Notes: generated from the letters alone by a model not told the origin. Shown: positions 1 through 7,527, numbered from the stretch's first letter. The stretch is DNA of 12,072 nucleotides from a bacterium UBP1_UBA4771 (GCA_002403295.1 DHHN01000005.1:8552-20623); one strand, 5' to 3'. A program made the numbers and translations.

Positions 1-1
1 C

Positions 2-475
2 GGCGCCTGGTGGGGCCCGACGAGAATCTCCGATGGGGAGAGCTCGAGCGATCTCTGCTGCATCCTCGCGGAGCCGAACAAGAACCTCCACGTCGCGTGG
101 GTGGACATGCGCGACGGGAACCGCGAGATCTATTACCGAGGCTACATCGATCCGGCGAACGGCACCGGCGGGGGAGACGGCGCGCTTCCCCCGGCCCCCG
201 TGCCCTTCTCGTTCTCGGCGCATCCGAACCCCTTCCGGGGATCGACGAGTTTCACCGTCTCCGTCGGCGAACGATGCGCGGCGTCGATCGTTCTCTACAC
301 GATCGACGGCCGCCGCGTGCGGTCGCTCGAGCGGACGACCCTCGCGCCGGGCTCCCGCACGGTCGTCTGGGACGGCAGGAGCGACGGGGGGGCGCCGCTC
401 GCTCCCGGAATCTATATCGCCGTCGCGAGAGCGGGAAAGGCGAGCGCCGCGGCCAAGATCCTTCACCTTCGATAA
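2..475 (+). CDS. Secreted BNR/sialidase-like protein with FlgD/T9SS-like C-terminal tail (5' partial)
   Basis: This is the last 157 residues of an exported protein; its start lies before the window and the frame is open to the left edge. Residues 29-46 of the fragment (around HVAWVDMRDGN and EIYYRG) look like one blade of the repeats found in BNR/sialidase-like beta-propeller proteins. A Gly/Pro-rich linker (about 51-68) follows. The rest is a FlgD-Ig or type IX-like sorting domain: PNPF at 75-78, LYTIDGRRVRSL near 98-109, WDGRSDGG at 123-130, APGIY at 134-138, and the closing KILHLR. In Bacteroidetes and related phyla such tails direct export and are removed or anchored at the surface. Whether this organism has a type IX machine cannot be seen here. 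The propeller's substrate is unknown. The stop TAA is only 14 bases from the convergent ccsA stop. Confidence 0.8.
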   Translation, partial: GAWWGPTRISDGESSSDLCCILAEPNKNLHVAWVDMRDGNREIYYRGYIDPANGTGGGDGALPPAPVPFSFSAHPNPFRGSTSFTVSVGERCAASIVLYTIDGRRVRSLERTTLAPGSRTVVWDGRSDGGAPLAPGIYIAVARAGKASAAAKILHLR

Positions 476-489
476 TCGCGGCAGTCCGC

Positions 490-1308
490 TCAGATGTAGG
501 CGTGGAGTCCGCCGAGGAAGAGATTCCCCACGAACGAGAGGAGCGCGAGCGCGAAGCCGACGATCGCCGCGACGGCGAGCTTCTTCCCGCGCCACCGGCC
601 GCGAACGTTCTGGTGAAGCACGAGCGTGTAGTAGAGCCAGATGACGAGCGAGCCCGTTTCCTTCGGATCCCAGCTCCAGAACCGTCCCCATGCGTACTGC
701 GCCCAGATCGCCCCGGCGAACATCGCGCCGATCGTGAAGAGCGGATAGCCGATGCGGATCGCGCGCGCGACGATCTCCTCGAGCGTGTCGTTCCCCGGAA
801 GAACGTCCCTCCCCCCCGCTCCCTTCCGCCTCGCGAGATACACGATGCCGGCCCCCGCCGCCACGATGAACGCCCCTTCGGCGAGCGCGGCGAGCGTCAC
901 GTGGATGTAGAACCAGTAGCTCTGGAGCGCGGGCATGAGCTGCTTCGAGGCGTCCTTCGGCAGCAGCGAGGCGACGACGAGCACGACGACGAGGAGCGGC
1001 GAGACGACGACGCCGAGAGCCATCCGCCGGAAGCGCGCCATGAAGACGCCGAACGAGAGCGCGACCGCCCACGACATCGTGACGGCGTACTCGTACATCG
1101 TCGAGAAGGGGGGATGGGTCGTGACGATCCATCGCGCCGCGAGGGCGCCGGTATGGCAGAGGAAGGCGGCGGTAAAGACGACCGTCGCCGCGACGCCGGC
1201 GGGACGACGCTTGATCGCAGCGTATATCGTGAACAGAACGAAGGAGACGAGATACATCCAGAACGACAGCCAGAAGAGCTGCGTGTCCGCGTGCGCCACG
1301 TCCGTCAC
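490..1308 (-). CDS. ccsA: Cytochrome c biogenesis protein CcsA/ResC (system II haem handling)
   Basis: This is a multi-spanning membrane protein of 272 residues, a normal length for the CcsA/ResC/CcmC family. With ResB it forms the system II synthase that carries haem across the inner membrane and attaches it to apocytochrome c. The family's tryptophan-rich haem-binding segment is clear at residues 207-217 (WGRFWSWDPKE). Candidate haem-ligand histidines are H52, H136 (YIHV), H232 (LHQ) and H269 (GLHAY at the extreme C-terminus). About eight hydrophobic segments are visible. The GTG start is chosen because it overlaps the resB stop as GTGA (1305-1308), typical of translational coupling. A second GTG three codons on is possible. 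The open frame runs much further upstream, but that extension is the shadow of resB. NCBI names often call this protein CcsB. Confidence 0.93.
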   Translation of the reverse strand: MTDVAHADTQLFWLSFWMYLVSFVLFTIYAAIKRRPAGVAATVVFTAAFLCHTGALAARWIVTTHPPFSTMYEYAVTMSWAVALSFGVFMARFRRMALGVVVSPLLVVVLVVASLLPKDASKQLMPALQSYWFYIHVTLAALAEGAFIVAAGAGIVYLARRKGAGGRDVLPGNDTLEEIVARAIRIGYPLFTIGAMFAGAIWAQYAWGRFWSWDPKETGSLVIWLYYTLVLHQNVRGRWRGKKLAVAAIVGFALALLSFVGNLFLGGLHAYI

Positions 1309-2765
1309 CCGCTTTCGTCGAATTCCCGGCGGATCGCCTCGCGGATCCCGGCGAACTCGAGCTCGAAGCTCGCCTTCCAGCGGCTCTCGACGCCCGCGGC
1401 GATCAATCCTTCCCGCGTCGCGATCCCCCGTATGACCCGGGGATTGCAGAAGTACATGAATATGAGGCCGATGGTCGCCGCCGCGAACCCCGCCATCAAC
1501 ACCGGCGCCCCCGGATTCGAGCTGAGCTCGAGACCCGTGTAGTATACCGGCTCGACGCCGTCGAGCGCGAGGTCGATCCCCGCCGCGAAGCGCGCGTTGA
1601 AATCGGGATGCCGGAGGAAGAGCCATCCTCTCTGCGCCCCTCCGGCGGCCGATACCTCGACCTCGAGCGCCGGATTCGCGGGGAACGGGCTCGCGGAGAA
1701 CGCCCCCTCGGGGCCCATGCGGAAATCGGGCAGAAAACGGAGCGCCGTGACGACCGCGGCGCCGTCCCCGAGAACGGCCGAGGCCGTGCCCCGAAGCTCC
1801 ACCGTCCGGCGGCCGGTCTCGCCGCGCAGCCGGTACGATACGCTCGCCCGGGCGAACTCCCCCTCGCCCATCGTGTACGAGCTCTGGTGGATGTTGACGC
1901 CCTTGTAGCCGAGGGGGCGATTGACCTCGATCGAACCGGCGGCGAGCGTCTCTCCCCGCGTTCCGAGGATCGTGACCGTGGAGACATAGCTCCGTATCGC
2001 TCCACCATGTCCCGTCACGATGCGGAATTCGTCGACGCGCAGCACTGCCGCGCTGTCGGGCGGAAGCGGCGCCGTCTCGCCCGCCTTGAGGTAGACCATG
2101 CCCCGCCAACCGAAGAGGCTTCCGATGAGCCCTCCGATCGTGATGACGACGATGCCGGCGTGCAGAAGCATCGTTCCGGGCGATCGAAGCCTCCCCGAGG
2201 AAGCCGTGAACCGGATGACGCCGTCCGCGCGATCCGAGACGACGCGGAGACCGCGCCGCTTCAGCAGAGCCGAAACGCGCGCGAAGAACCCCTCGAGCGC
2301 CGCCGGATCGACGGCCTCGCGCCGTCCGTGCAACTCGCCGTACCGCACCAGCGGGTCGGCGTCGCCCCGCGGCCCGGCCGCCAGAGAGCGCCACGACAGA
2401 TCGAAGGACAGAGGCCGCTTGCGAAGCTCCTCCGCGCCGGCCGGAAGCTCCGCGCGGAGCGACCGCAGCGCGATCCGGCGGAAACGCGAGACGTTGCACG
2501 CGACGAGAACGGCGAAGAAGAAGGCGAGCACGAAGCGGTACCAGAGGGAATGGAACGGATCGTGGAGTCGGAGCAGATCGACGGCCCGCGCGAGACCGGG
2601 ACGCCACGACTCGCCGTAGAACGCCTTTCGCTCGACGAAATCGGGGGGAACGAGCTCCTGCGCGATCCAACCGGCGAGGCTCGCGAAAAAGAGCGCGGCG
2701 ATCACGATCGCCGCGAAGCGGTACGAGATGAAGCCCTCCGACGTCCGTTTCAAACGATTCGCCAC
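1305..2765 (-). CDS. resB: Cytochrome c biogenesis protein ResB (Ccs1)
   Basis: A 486-residue ResB/Ccs1-family membrane protein, partner of CcsA in system II cytochrome c maturation. It is thought to bind apocytochrome c or keep it reduced while haem is attached on the outer face of the inner membrane. There are four hydrophobic segments, at about 14-34, 76-92, 199-219 and 419-439. A large periplasmic domain lies between the third and fourth, the usual ResB topology. Family-like signatures are LLHAGIVVITIGG (200-212, with His202 a candidate haem ligand) and LGYKGVNIHQSSY (285-297). The start is GTG, preceded by GGAGGG at 2769-2774. The gene leads a two-gene operon with ccsA behind a visible promoter. 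No cytochrome c gene (CxxCH) is seen nearby. Confidence 0.92.
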   Translation of the reverse strand: MANRLKRTSEGFISYRFAAIVIAALFFASLAGWIAQELVPPDFVERKAFYGESWRPGLARAVDLLRLHDPFHSLWYRFVLAFFFAVLVACNVSRFRRIALRSLRAELPAGAEELRKRPLSFDLSWRSLAAGPRGDADPLVRYGELHGRREAVDPAALEGFFARVSALLKRRGLRVVSDRADGVIRFTASSGRLRSPGTMLLHAGIVVITIGGLIGSLFGWRGMVYLKAGETAPLPPDSAAVLRVDEFRIVTGHGGAIRSYVSTVTILGTRGETLAAGSIEVNRPLGYKGVNIHQSSYTMGEGEFARASVSYRLRGETGRRTVELRGTASAVLGDGAAVVTALRFLPDFRMGPEGAFSASPFPANPALEVEVSAAGGAQRGWLFLRHPDFNARFAAGIDLALDGVEPVYYTGLELSSNPGAPVLMAGFAAATIGLIFMYFCNPRVIRGIATREGLIAAGVESRWKASFELEFAGIREAIRREFDESG

Positions 2766-2805
2766 GTTCCCTCCACGGCGGCCCGCGCCGTTCGCCCGGA
2801 GCTTC

Positions 2806-2835
2806 AGTATACCCCGCCCAGCGGGCGGCGCTCAA
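2806..2835 (-). promoter_or_regulatory. Predicted sigma70-type promoter for resB-ccsA
   Basis: On the minus strand, TTGAGC (2830-2835) and TATACT (2806-2811) are separated by 18 bases. They match the -35 and -10 consensus at 4/6 and 5/6. The spacer holds an inverted repeat, CCGCCC-AGC-GGGCGG (2814-2828). A start near 2799 would leave a leader of about 34 bases before the resB GTG. This is a motif call only. Confidence 0.5.
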
Positions 2836-2844
2836 GCGGTAACA

Positions 2845-2867
2845 CCGAAAGCTTAACGCCGAAAGCT
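2845..2867. repeat. Tandem 9-bp direct repeat CCGAAAGCT in the divergent promoter region
   Basis: Two exact copies of CCGAAAGCT lie at 2845-2853 and 2859-2867, 14 bases start to start. They sit between the resB -35 and the candidate -35 of the lipoprotein gene, a place where a regulator could bind as a direct-repeat dimer. No regulator is identified. Confidence 0.45.
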
Positions 2868-2868
2868 G

Positions 2869-2897
2869 TTTACTATCCGGCGGCGAGCGATTATATA
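2869..2897 (+). promoter_or_regulatory. Predicted promoter for the DUF885-like lipoprotein gene
   Basis: TTTACT (2869-2874) and TATATA (2892-2897) are 17 bases apart, each matching consensus at 4/6. The same AT-rich island holds a perfect TATAAT on the opposite strand (2890-2895), but without a clear -35, so it may be a second leftward start. A leader of about 60 bases would precede the ATG at 2966. Confidence 0.4.
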
Positions 2898-2965
2898 GCA
2901 GAAAAACGACCGCCTGTCGCCGGTGCGCCCGTCCGCGGCCCCCGGCGTCTTCCGGGAGAACGGAC

Positions 2966-4732
2966 ATGAACGTGAAACGAACGGCGCCGCTGCTTCTCGC
3001 CGCCGCCCTCCTCGCGCTCCAGCAGGGATGCGGGGGAACCCGGACGGGCGAAGAGAGCGCGGCGTACCGGCGCCTCGCCGGCGAGGCGGTGCGGCTCTAC
3101 ACCGCTCTCCATCCCCTCGGCGCATCGCGTCTCGGACTCCCCGGAGCGGATTCGCTTCTCTTCACCTTCGGCCCCGAGGAGATCCGCGCCGCAGTCGAAC
3201 GGCTCGAGCGGCTCGACGATCGGCTCTCGGCGCTCTCCGCGGCCGGCCTCTCCCCCCGGGAGATCGATTGGGCGCGCGTGATGATCAACTGGACGCGAGG
3301 CGAGCGCTTCGCGCTCGAGATCCTCGCGATCCAGCGAACGAACCCGCTCCTCTTCGTATGGGCGGCCGAGGAGGCGTTCGAGGAAATGCCGTCTCGTCTC
3401 GAACCGGTCCGTCCCGGGGAAGCCGCCGCGTACCGGAAACGAGTTCTCGCGACGGCGGATCTTTTTTCGAACGCGGCGCTCGCCCTGCGCAACCCCGCCG
3501 AGGCGCACGCGCGGTTCGCCGCGGAGCGGCTCGACGGGCTCGACGCCCGCCTCGACCGGGTCGCCCGGCTCGCCGAAAGCCGCTACGGAGCGTCCTTCGG
3601 CGGCGAGTTCGCGACCGCGCGCGGCGCAATCCTCGATTTCAGGGGGTTCGCCGCGCAATCGCTCCTCGCCGGAGCCCGCGGCAGGCTCATTCTCGGGTCC
3701 GAGAATCTCTCGAGGATATTCCTCTTCGACGAGCTCCTCGACGTCGATCCGAATGTGCTCCTCGCCGAGACGGAGCGGAAGATCACGCGGCTCGCCGCCG
3801 ATCGCGTCGCGACGACGCGGCGGATGGAGTTCGAGAAGGGCGGCCGGCGGCTCGACGGCGGAACGATTTCCGAAGCGCGGACGTCCGCGGCCGGCGCCGC
3901 CCCGCGCGCGGGCCTCTTCGATTTCGCCTCCGCGGACGCCGCCGAAACGCCCGGCGCGCTCGCCGCCCGCGTCATCGACTCGCTCTGGACGCCGAGCCGG
4001 CGCGCCTCCGCCTTCGGCGCGCCGCTCGGTCCGAAGCCGCTGCTCCGATTTCCGGCCGAAACGCGGTTCGCCGCGCCTCCGCCGAAGAATCCGCACCTCT
4101 CCCTTCCGCTCCTTCCCGTTCCCCCGGTCGTCGCAGGCGCGATCCGGATCGACCCTTCCGCGTGCCGCGCCTCCATTCTCGTGTCCGGCGGCGCCTCGCG
4201 CGTCGGTCCCGAAGCGCTCCGCTACGCATTGCTCGCCGCGGCGCCGCGCCTCCTTGACGCGGACCGCCTCCTCTGCGAGGCCGAGGACACCGTCGCCGCC
4301 GTCTTCGCGAGCGAGACGTGGCGCGAGGGGATGCGCCACCTCGCGCTCATCGACATCGCGGATGCGCTGCGCAAGGAGGATCCGGAGCTCTACCTGAGGC
4401 TCATCGACGATTGGACCCTGCGGCTCGCGAGAGCCATCGTCGTGCTCCGAATCCACGCCGGCACGCTCACCACCGAGAACGCCGCGGGCTATTTCGCGGA
4501 AACGGCGCTCATCGAGCGGCACGAGGCGGAACGCGAGGCGCTCGTCGCCTCGATTTCCCCGTCGGTCGCATGGTCCGGAATTTCCCTGATCCTCGTCGAG
4601 CGCATGCTCGACCGGATGGCGGAGCCGGGCGGCGCCGGGAATCCGAGGCGCGAGGTGCGCGCCCTCCTCGCGCAATCGCCCGGGCTGCCCCTTCCCGTCA
4701 TCGAGCGGAAAATCGGGCGGAACAAGCCTTGA
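2966..4732 (+). CDS. Predicted lipoprotein, DUF885-like, apparently lacking the metal-binding motif
   Basis: A 588-residue exported protein. The N-terminus has a basic start (MNVKR), a hydrophobic stretch (about 8-18) and LQQGC with Cys22 as the likely lipidation site. The lipobox is imperfect because residue -3 is Gln. A low-complexity GTRTGEE linker follows. The body resembles DUF885 proteins: an opening segment with ALHPLGASRLGLPG (47-60), long amphipathic helices (70-290), and a C-terminal block with EGMRHLALIDIAD (454-466), RLARAIVVLRIHAGTLTTENAAGYF (486-510 region) and AEREALVASISPS. In DUF885 members a HEAxPGH motif comes just before that block. Here the equivalent stretch (about 410-430, GPEALRYALLAAAP) has no such His. 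The protein may therefore be non-enzymatic, or a different helical family. Length is typical for DUF885. GGGAGA (2954-2959) supports the ATG. It converges on the amidohydrolase gene. Confidence 0.6.
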   Translation: MNVKRTAPLLLAAALLALQQGCGGTRTGEESAAYRRLAGEAVRLYTALHPLGASRLGLPGADSLLFTFGPEEIRAAVERLERLDDRLSALSAAGLSPREIDWARVMINWTRGERFALEILAIQRTNPLLFVWAAEEAFEEMPSRLEPVRPGEAAAYRKRVLATADLFSNAALALRNPAEAHARFAAERLDGLDARLDRVARLAESRYGASFGGEFATARGAILDFRGFAAQSLLAGARGRLILGSENLSRIFLFDELLDVDPNVLLAETERKITRLAADRVATTRRMEFEKGGRRLDGGTISEARTSAAGAAPRAGLFDFASADAAETPGALAARVIDSLWTPSRRASAFGAPLGPKPLLRFPAETRFAAPPPKNPHLSLPLLPVPPVVAGAIRIDPSACRASILVSGGASRVGPEALRYALLAAAPRLLDADRLLCEAEDTVAAVFASETWREGMRHLALIDIADALRKEDPELYLRLIDDWTLRLARAIVVLRIHAGTLTTENAAGYFAETALIERHEAEREALVASISPSVAWSGISLILVERMLDRMAEPGGAGNPRREVRALLAQSPGLPLPVIERKIGRNKP

Positions 4733-4743
4733 TCCATGGCGAA

Positions 4744-4770
4744 CGCGCGGTCGGGAACGACGATCGCGCG
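4744..4770. other. Hairpin with GGAA tetraloop in a convergent gap
   Basis: CGCGCG-GTCG (4744-4753) pairs with CGAC (4758-4761) and CGCGCG (4765-4770). The loop is GGAA (4754-4757), a GNRA-type loop on the plus strand, and GAT (4762-4764) forms a bulge. It fills the 64-base space between two converging genes and may slow transcription from either side. There is no T-run, so a standard Rho-independent terminator is not supported. Confidence 0.35.
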
Positions 4771-4796
4771 CCCGAATGCGGACCCGCCGATCGAAG

Positions 4797-6524
4797 CTAG
4801 AAGCCGGCGGAGCGGTAAACGATGTCGCCGCCGAGGACGGTCGCGAGAACGCGGATCCGCGGAATGGCGGACGCCTCGACGGCGAATATGTCCTCGGAGA
4901 GCACGACGAAATCGGCGAGCCTGCCGGGAGCGAGGGAGCCGGCGATCTCCTCGCGGTGCGCCGCCCAGGCGGCGTCGGCGGTGAAGGATCTCACCGCCTC
5001 GTATACGGTGAGACGCTGCCGCGGGTGCCAGCCGCCCGGAGGGTTTCCGTCGAGATCCATGCGCGTCGCCGCCGCGTGGATGCCGAGGAGGGGATCGATC
5101 GGCTCGACGGGAAAATCGCTTCCTCCGGGCAGTCTTCCGCAAGAATCGAGAAGGGATCTCCATGCGTACGCGCCCTCCTCCCGGACCGGTCCGAGCCTCG
5201 CCCCCGCCCACGACATGTCGGAGGTGCAATGGATGAACTGCATCGAGGGAACGACCCCGAGCGCGGCGAAACGCGGAATGTCCCCGGGCGCGACCACCTG
5301 AGCGTGCTCGATCCGGTGTCTCCGGTCAGCCGAGGGTCGCTCGCGCCCCATCCGCTCGTACGCGTCGAGAACGGCCCGGACCGCGGCGTCGCCGATCGCA
5401 TGCACCGCCGTCTGGAATCCGCGCTCCTGGCAACGAAGCACGGCGGCGTACAGGGTTTCGGGCGCCGTCACCATGATCCCCCGGTTCCCCGGATCGTCCG
5501 CGTAGTCGGAGAGAAGCGCGGCGCTCCGCGCCCCGAGCGAGCCGTCGGCGTAGAACTTGACGCCGACGATCGAGAAGCGCTCGCCGAATTCCGGAGCGGG
5601 CGGTCCCGCGTCGAGCATGCTCCCGGCGCCGGGGTCGCTCCCCTCGATGTAGGCCGTAATTCGAAACGGGAGCTCCCCGGCGGCGTAGAGCTCCCGGTAG
5701 AGCTCGACCGTTTCCGCCGAGACGCCCATTTCGTGCACGCCGACGAGCCCGGCGGCGAGGCAACGCCCGGCGGCTTCGACGAGCAGGCGCTTTTTATCGG
5801 CCGCCGCGAACGGCGGAACGAGCCTCGAGACGAGATCCATGGCGTTGTCGAGGAGGATGCCCGTCGGTTCGCCCGCGGCGTCGCGCACGATCCTGCCGCC
5901 CGGCGGATCGGGAGTGCTCGCGCCGATGCCGGCGAGGCGGAGCGCCGCCGTGTTGACCCAAGCGGCGTGCCCGCACACCCTCACGAGATAGGCGGGAACC
6001 GGACCGACCGCGGCATCGAGCTCGGCCCTGCCGGGATAGACGGGCTCGGGCCAATCGTTCTGATCCCATCCCCTGCCGAGAACCCAGCCGCTCCCCGCGC
6101 CTCCCGCCCGCGCCGAGACGACGGCCGCCGCGTCGGCGAGCGAGCGGGCGCCGCGAAGCTGTATCCAGGCGGATCGCTCCGCATAGCCCAGAAAATGGGC
6201 GTGGGCGTCGGTGAGACCCGGAATGACGGCGCGGCCGCCGAGATCGATCCGCGCCGCGCCGGGCGGGCAATCCGCGAGCAGATCCGCCGAGCTTCCCGCC
6301 CCGGCGATTCTTCCGTTCCGGACGGAGAGGGCCTCAACGACCGGCCGCGCGACATCCATCGTGTATATCGTTCCGTTGTAGAATACCGCTTCCACCGGGG
6401 CAGCCTCCTCAGCGGGATGAGCCGTCCGCGCCGCATCCGGACGGGAGAGCGCCGCGGGCGGCGAAAAAAAAAGCGCGGCCCCTGCGGCCGCGCCGATGAT
6501 CGTTATGCTCCGCCGTCGCGTCAC
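4797..6524 (-). CDS. Exported YtcJ-like metal-dependent amidohydrolase (Amidohydrolase_3)
   Basis: A 575-residue amidohydrolase-superfamily protein of the YtcJ/Amidohydrolase_3 type, a TIM-barrel hydrolase with bound metal. Visible signatures are IPGLTDAHAHFLG with the HxH metal ligands at H108 and H110, GRGWDQNDWPE (150-160), FYADGSLGARSAAL with K323 just before it, VHAIGDAAV with H375, RIEHAQV with H406, and GGSDFPVEPIDPLLGIH with D470. The C-terminal strand domain has LAPGRLADFVVL (531-542). The substrate cannot be read from sequence; members act on amides, N-acyl and other cyclic or ester-like bonds. The GTG start gives a basic n-region and hydrophobic stretch (VTRRRSITIIGAAAGAALFF) that looks like a signal peptide, so the enzyme probably acts outside the cytoplasm. 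No clear ribosome binding site precedes it. It follows the beta-helix gene by 41 bases, probably in one transcript. Confidence 0.88.
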   Translation of the reverse strand: MTRRRSITIIGAAAGAALFFSPPAALSRPDAARTAHPAEEAAPVEAVFYNGTIYTMDVARPVVEALSVRNGRIAGAGSSADLLADCPPGAARIDLGGRAVIPGLTDAHAHFLGYAERSAWIQLRGARSLADAAAVVSARAGGAGSGWVLGRGWDQNDWPEPVYPGRAELDAAVGPVPAYLVRVCGHAAWVNTAALRLAGIGASTPDPPGGRIVRDAAGEPTGILLDNAMDLVSRLVPPFAAADKKRLLVEAAGRCLAAGLVGVHEMGVSAETVELYRELYAAGELPFRITAYIEGSDPGAGSMLDAGPPAPEFGERFSIVGVKFYADGSLGARSAALLSDYADDPGNRGIMVTAPETLYAAVLRCQERGFQTAVHAIGDAAVRAVLDAYERMGRERPSADRRHRIEHAQVVAPGDIPRFAALGVVPSMQFIHCTSDMSWAGARLGPVREEGAYAWRSLLDSCGRLPGGSDFPVEPIDPLLGIHAAATRMDLDGNPPGGWHPRQRLTVYEAVRSFTADAAWAAHREEIAGSLAPGRLADFVVLSEDIFAVEASAIPRIRVLATVLGGDIVYRSAGF

Positions 6525-6565
6525 GACACGATGATGGGCGAACGCGCGGCGATTGGCAAGCCCTT

Positions 6566-7456
6566 TCAGCGATAGAGCGCCTTGACGGCGCCCCAGCTCG
6601 TCTCCTCGACCGCCGTGCCGGTGCACCCCGCGCTCGCCGTGATCGCGCCGCACCGCACACCGCACGGATTCGACCCGGTGATGCAGGGCGAGCTCGCGTG
6701 GAGCCAGTAGTGGCCCGGCGAGGGCGCCACGGCGAAACAGAACATCGGATCGCTGTAGAAATCGGTCGCGCCGGCCGCGCAGCCCGCGTAATCGGCCCCG
6801 TTCATGAAGAAATCGTTGCAGCCTGAATTCGCGGCGCCTCCCGAGCAGGAAACGCCCGTCGCGCAGCCGTACACGATGGAGCGCGTGAACGCCGTGCTCC
6901 CGCCGCGGAACGCCACGCCCGTGCCGCAGTGAACGATCGTCAGGTTCTGCAGGACGACCGCGGCGCCGTCGTAGATCTCGACGCCCGTTCCGCAGGAATC
7001 GACGAGCGCGAACCAGACGGTCGGAGCGGAACCGGCCCCCGAAACGGCGACGGCGCGTCCGCAGGCGCGCACGCTCGGCCACTGCACGTAGCCCGCCGCG
7101 TTCTCGAGGGCGATGGCCGTTTCGAAGCCCCGGAACGCGAGGGAATTGAGCGAGAATCCGCCTGGAACGTTCCTCGCCGTCAGGCAGACGCCGGTTCCCG
7201 GCACCGGAGCGTGCAGATACGCCTGTCCTTCGAACTGATCGATGGTGACCGCCTTCCCGTCGACGACGATCCCGGTCTCGCGGTAGATGCCTCCCTTGAG
7301 GAGGATCTTGTCCCCCGACGCCGCGGCCGAATCCACGGCAGCCTGTATCGTCGGGGCGTCTCCGCCGCCGCCGGGATGGACGTACCAGGTCTTCGCGCGG
7401 GCCCCTCCCGCGAGAATCATGGCGACGATCATTGCCGAAACGAACGCATGCTTCAA
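6566..7456 (-). CDS. Exported Cys-rich right-handed beta-helix protein with WGxxKxxYR tail
   Basis: A 296-residue exported protein. The signal peptide is clear (MKHAFVSAMIVAMILAGGARA, likely cut after Ala21). The mature protein opens with TWYVHPGGGGDAPTIQAAVDSA, a common start of pectate-lyase-like parallel beta-helix proteins. It continues with short repeats rich in Gly, Val and Cys (for example VDSCGTGVEIYDG and VHCGTGVAFRGG). Thirteen cysteines (91 to 278) suggest disulphides. The final ten residues, SWGAVKALYR, follow a short TAVEE linker and look like a separate tail. No catalytic residues of a lyase can be assigned, so it may be structural or carbohydrate-binding. The TTG start is chosen for its strong AGAGGTGA and the compact signal peptide it gives. 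An in-frame ATG at 7525 adds 23 residues that weaken the signal. The gene precedes the amidohydrolase. Confidence 0.75.
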   Translation of the reverse strand: MKHAFVSAMIVAMILAGGARAKTWYVHPGGGGDAPTIQAAVDSAAASGDKILLKGGIYRETGIVVDGKAVTIDQFEGQAYLHAPVPGTGVCLTARNVPGGFSLNSLAFRGFETAIALENAAGYVQWPSVRACGRAVAVSGAGSAPTVWFALVDSCGTGVEIYDGAAVVLQNLTIVHCGTGVAFRGGSTAFTRSIVYGCATGVSCSGGAANSGCNDFFMNGADYAGCAAGATDFYSDPMFCFAVAPSPGHYWLHASSPCITGSNPCGVRCGAITASAGCTGTAVEETSWGAVKALYR

Positions 7457-7461
7457 GCGAA

Positions 7462-7469
7462 TCACCTCT
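7462..7469 (-). promoter_or_regulatory. Strong ribosome binding site deciding the beta-helix start
   Basis: AGAGGTGA on the minus strand lies five bases before the TTG at 7456. This spacing, together with the signal peptide that begins MKHAF, favours TTG over the ATG at 7525. Confidence 0.6.
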
Positions 7470-7527
7470 CGAAAAAGCCGCAACATCCCCGGCTCAGCGC
7501 CGATCCGAAAATACCGGCCATCCACGG

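Noticed and set aside
2845..2867. Possible CRISPR or mobile-element repeats
   Set aside because: Only two 9-bp copies with a five-base gap; no array, no inverted terminal repeats, no cas or transposase genes.
1309..2967. N-terminal extension of the ccsA frame, giving an apparent 825-residue protein
   Set aside because: The extension overlaps resB in another frame and reads as Arg-rich shadow; the GTGA overlap marks the true start.
1608..2969. Long rightward open frame of 453 codons opposite resB
   Set aside because: Arg/Glu/Pro-rich low-complexity product lying antisense to the well-supported resB; typical of GC-rich shadow frames.
2891..4675. 594-codon leftward open frame opposite the lipoprotein gene
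   Set aside because: Glu/Arg-rich shadow frame. The rightward frame has a signal peptide, ribosome binding site and promoter.
4776..6575. 599-codon rightward open frame opposite the amidohydrolase gene
   Set aside because: Antisense to a gene with clear catalytic motifs; the composition is Arg/Gly/Asp-rich without domains.
6525..7082. Upstream extension of the amidohydrolase frame
   Set aside because: It overlaps the beta-helix gene and is Arg-rich without homology; the GTG at 6524 gives a proper signal peptide.
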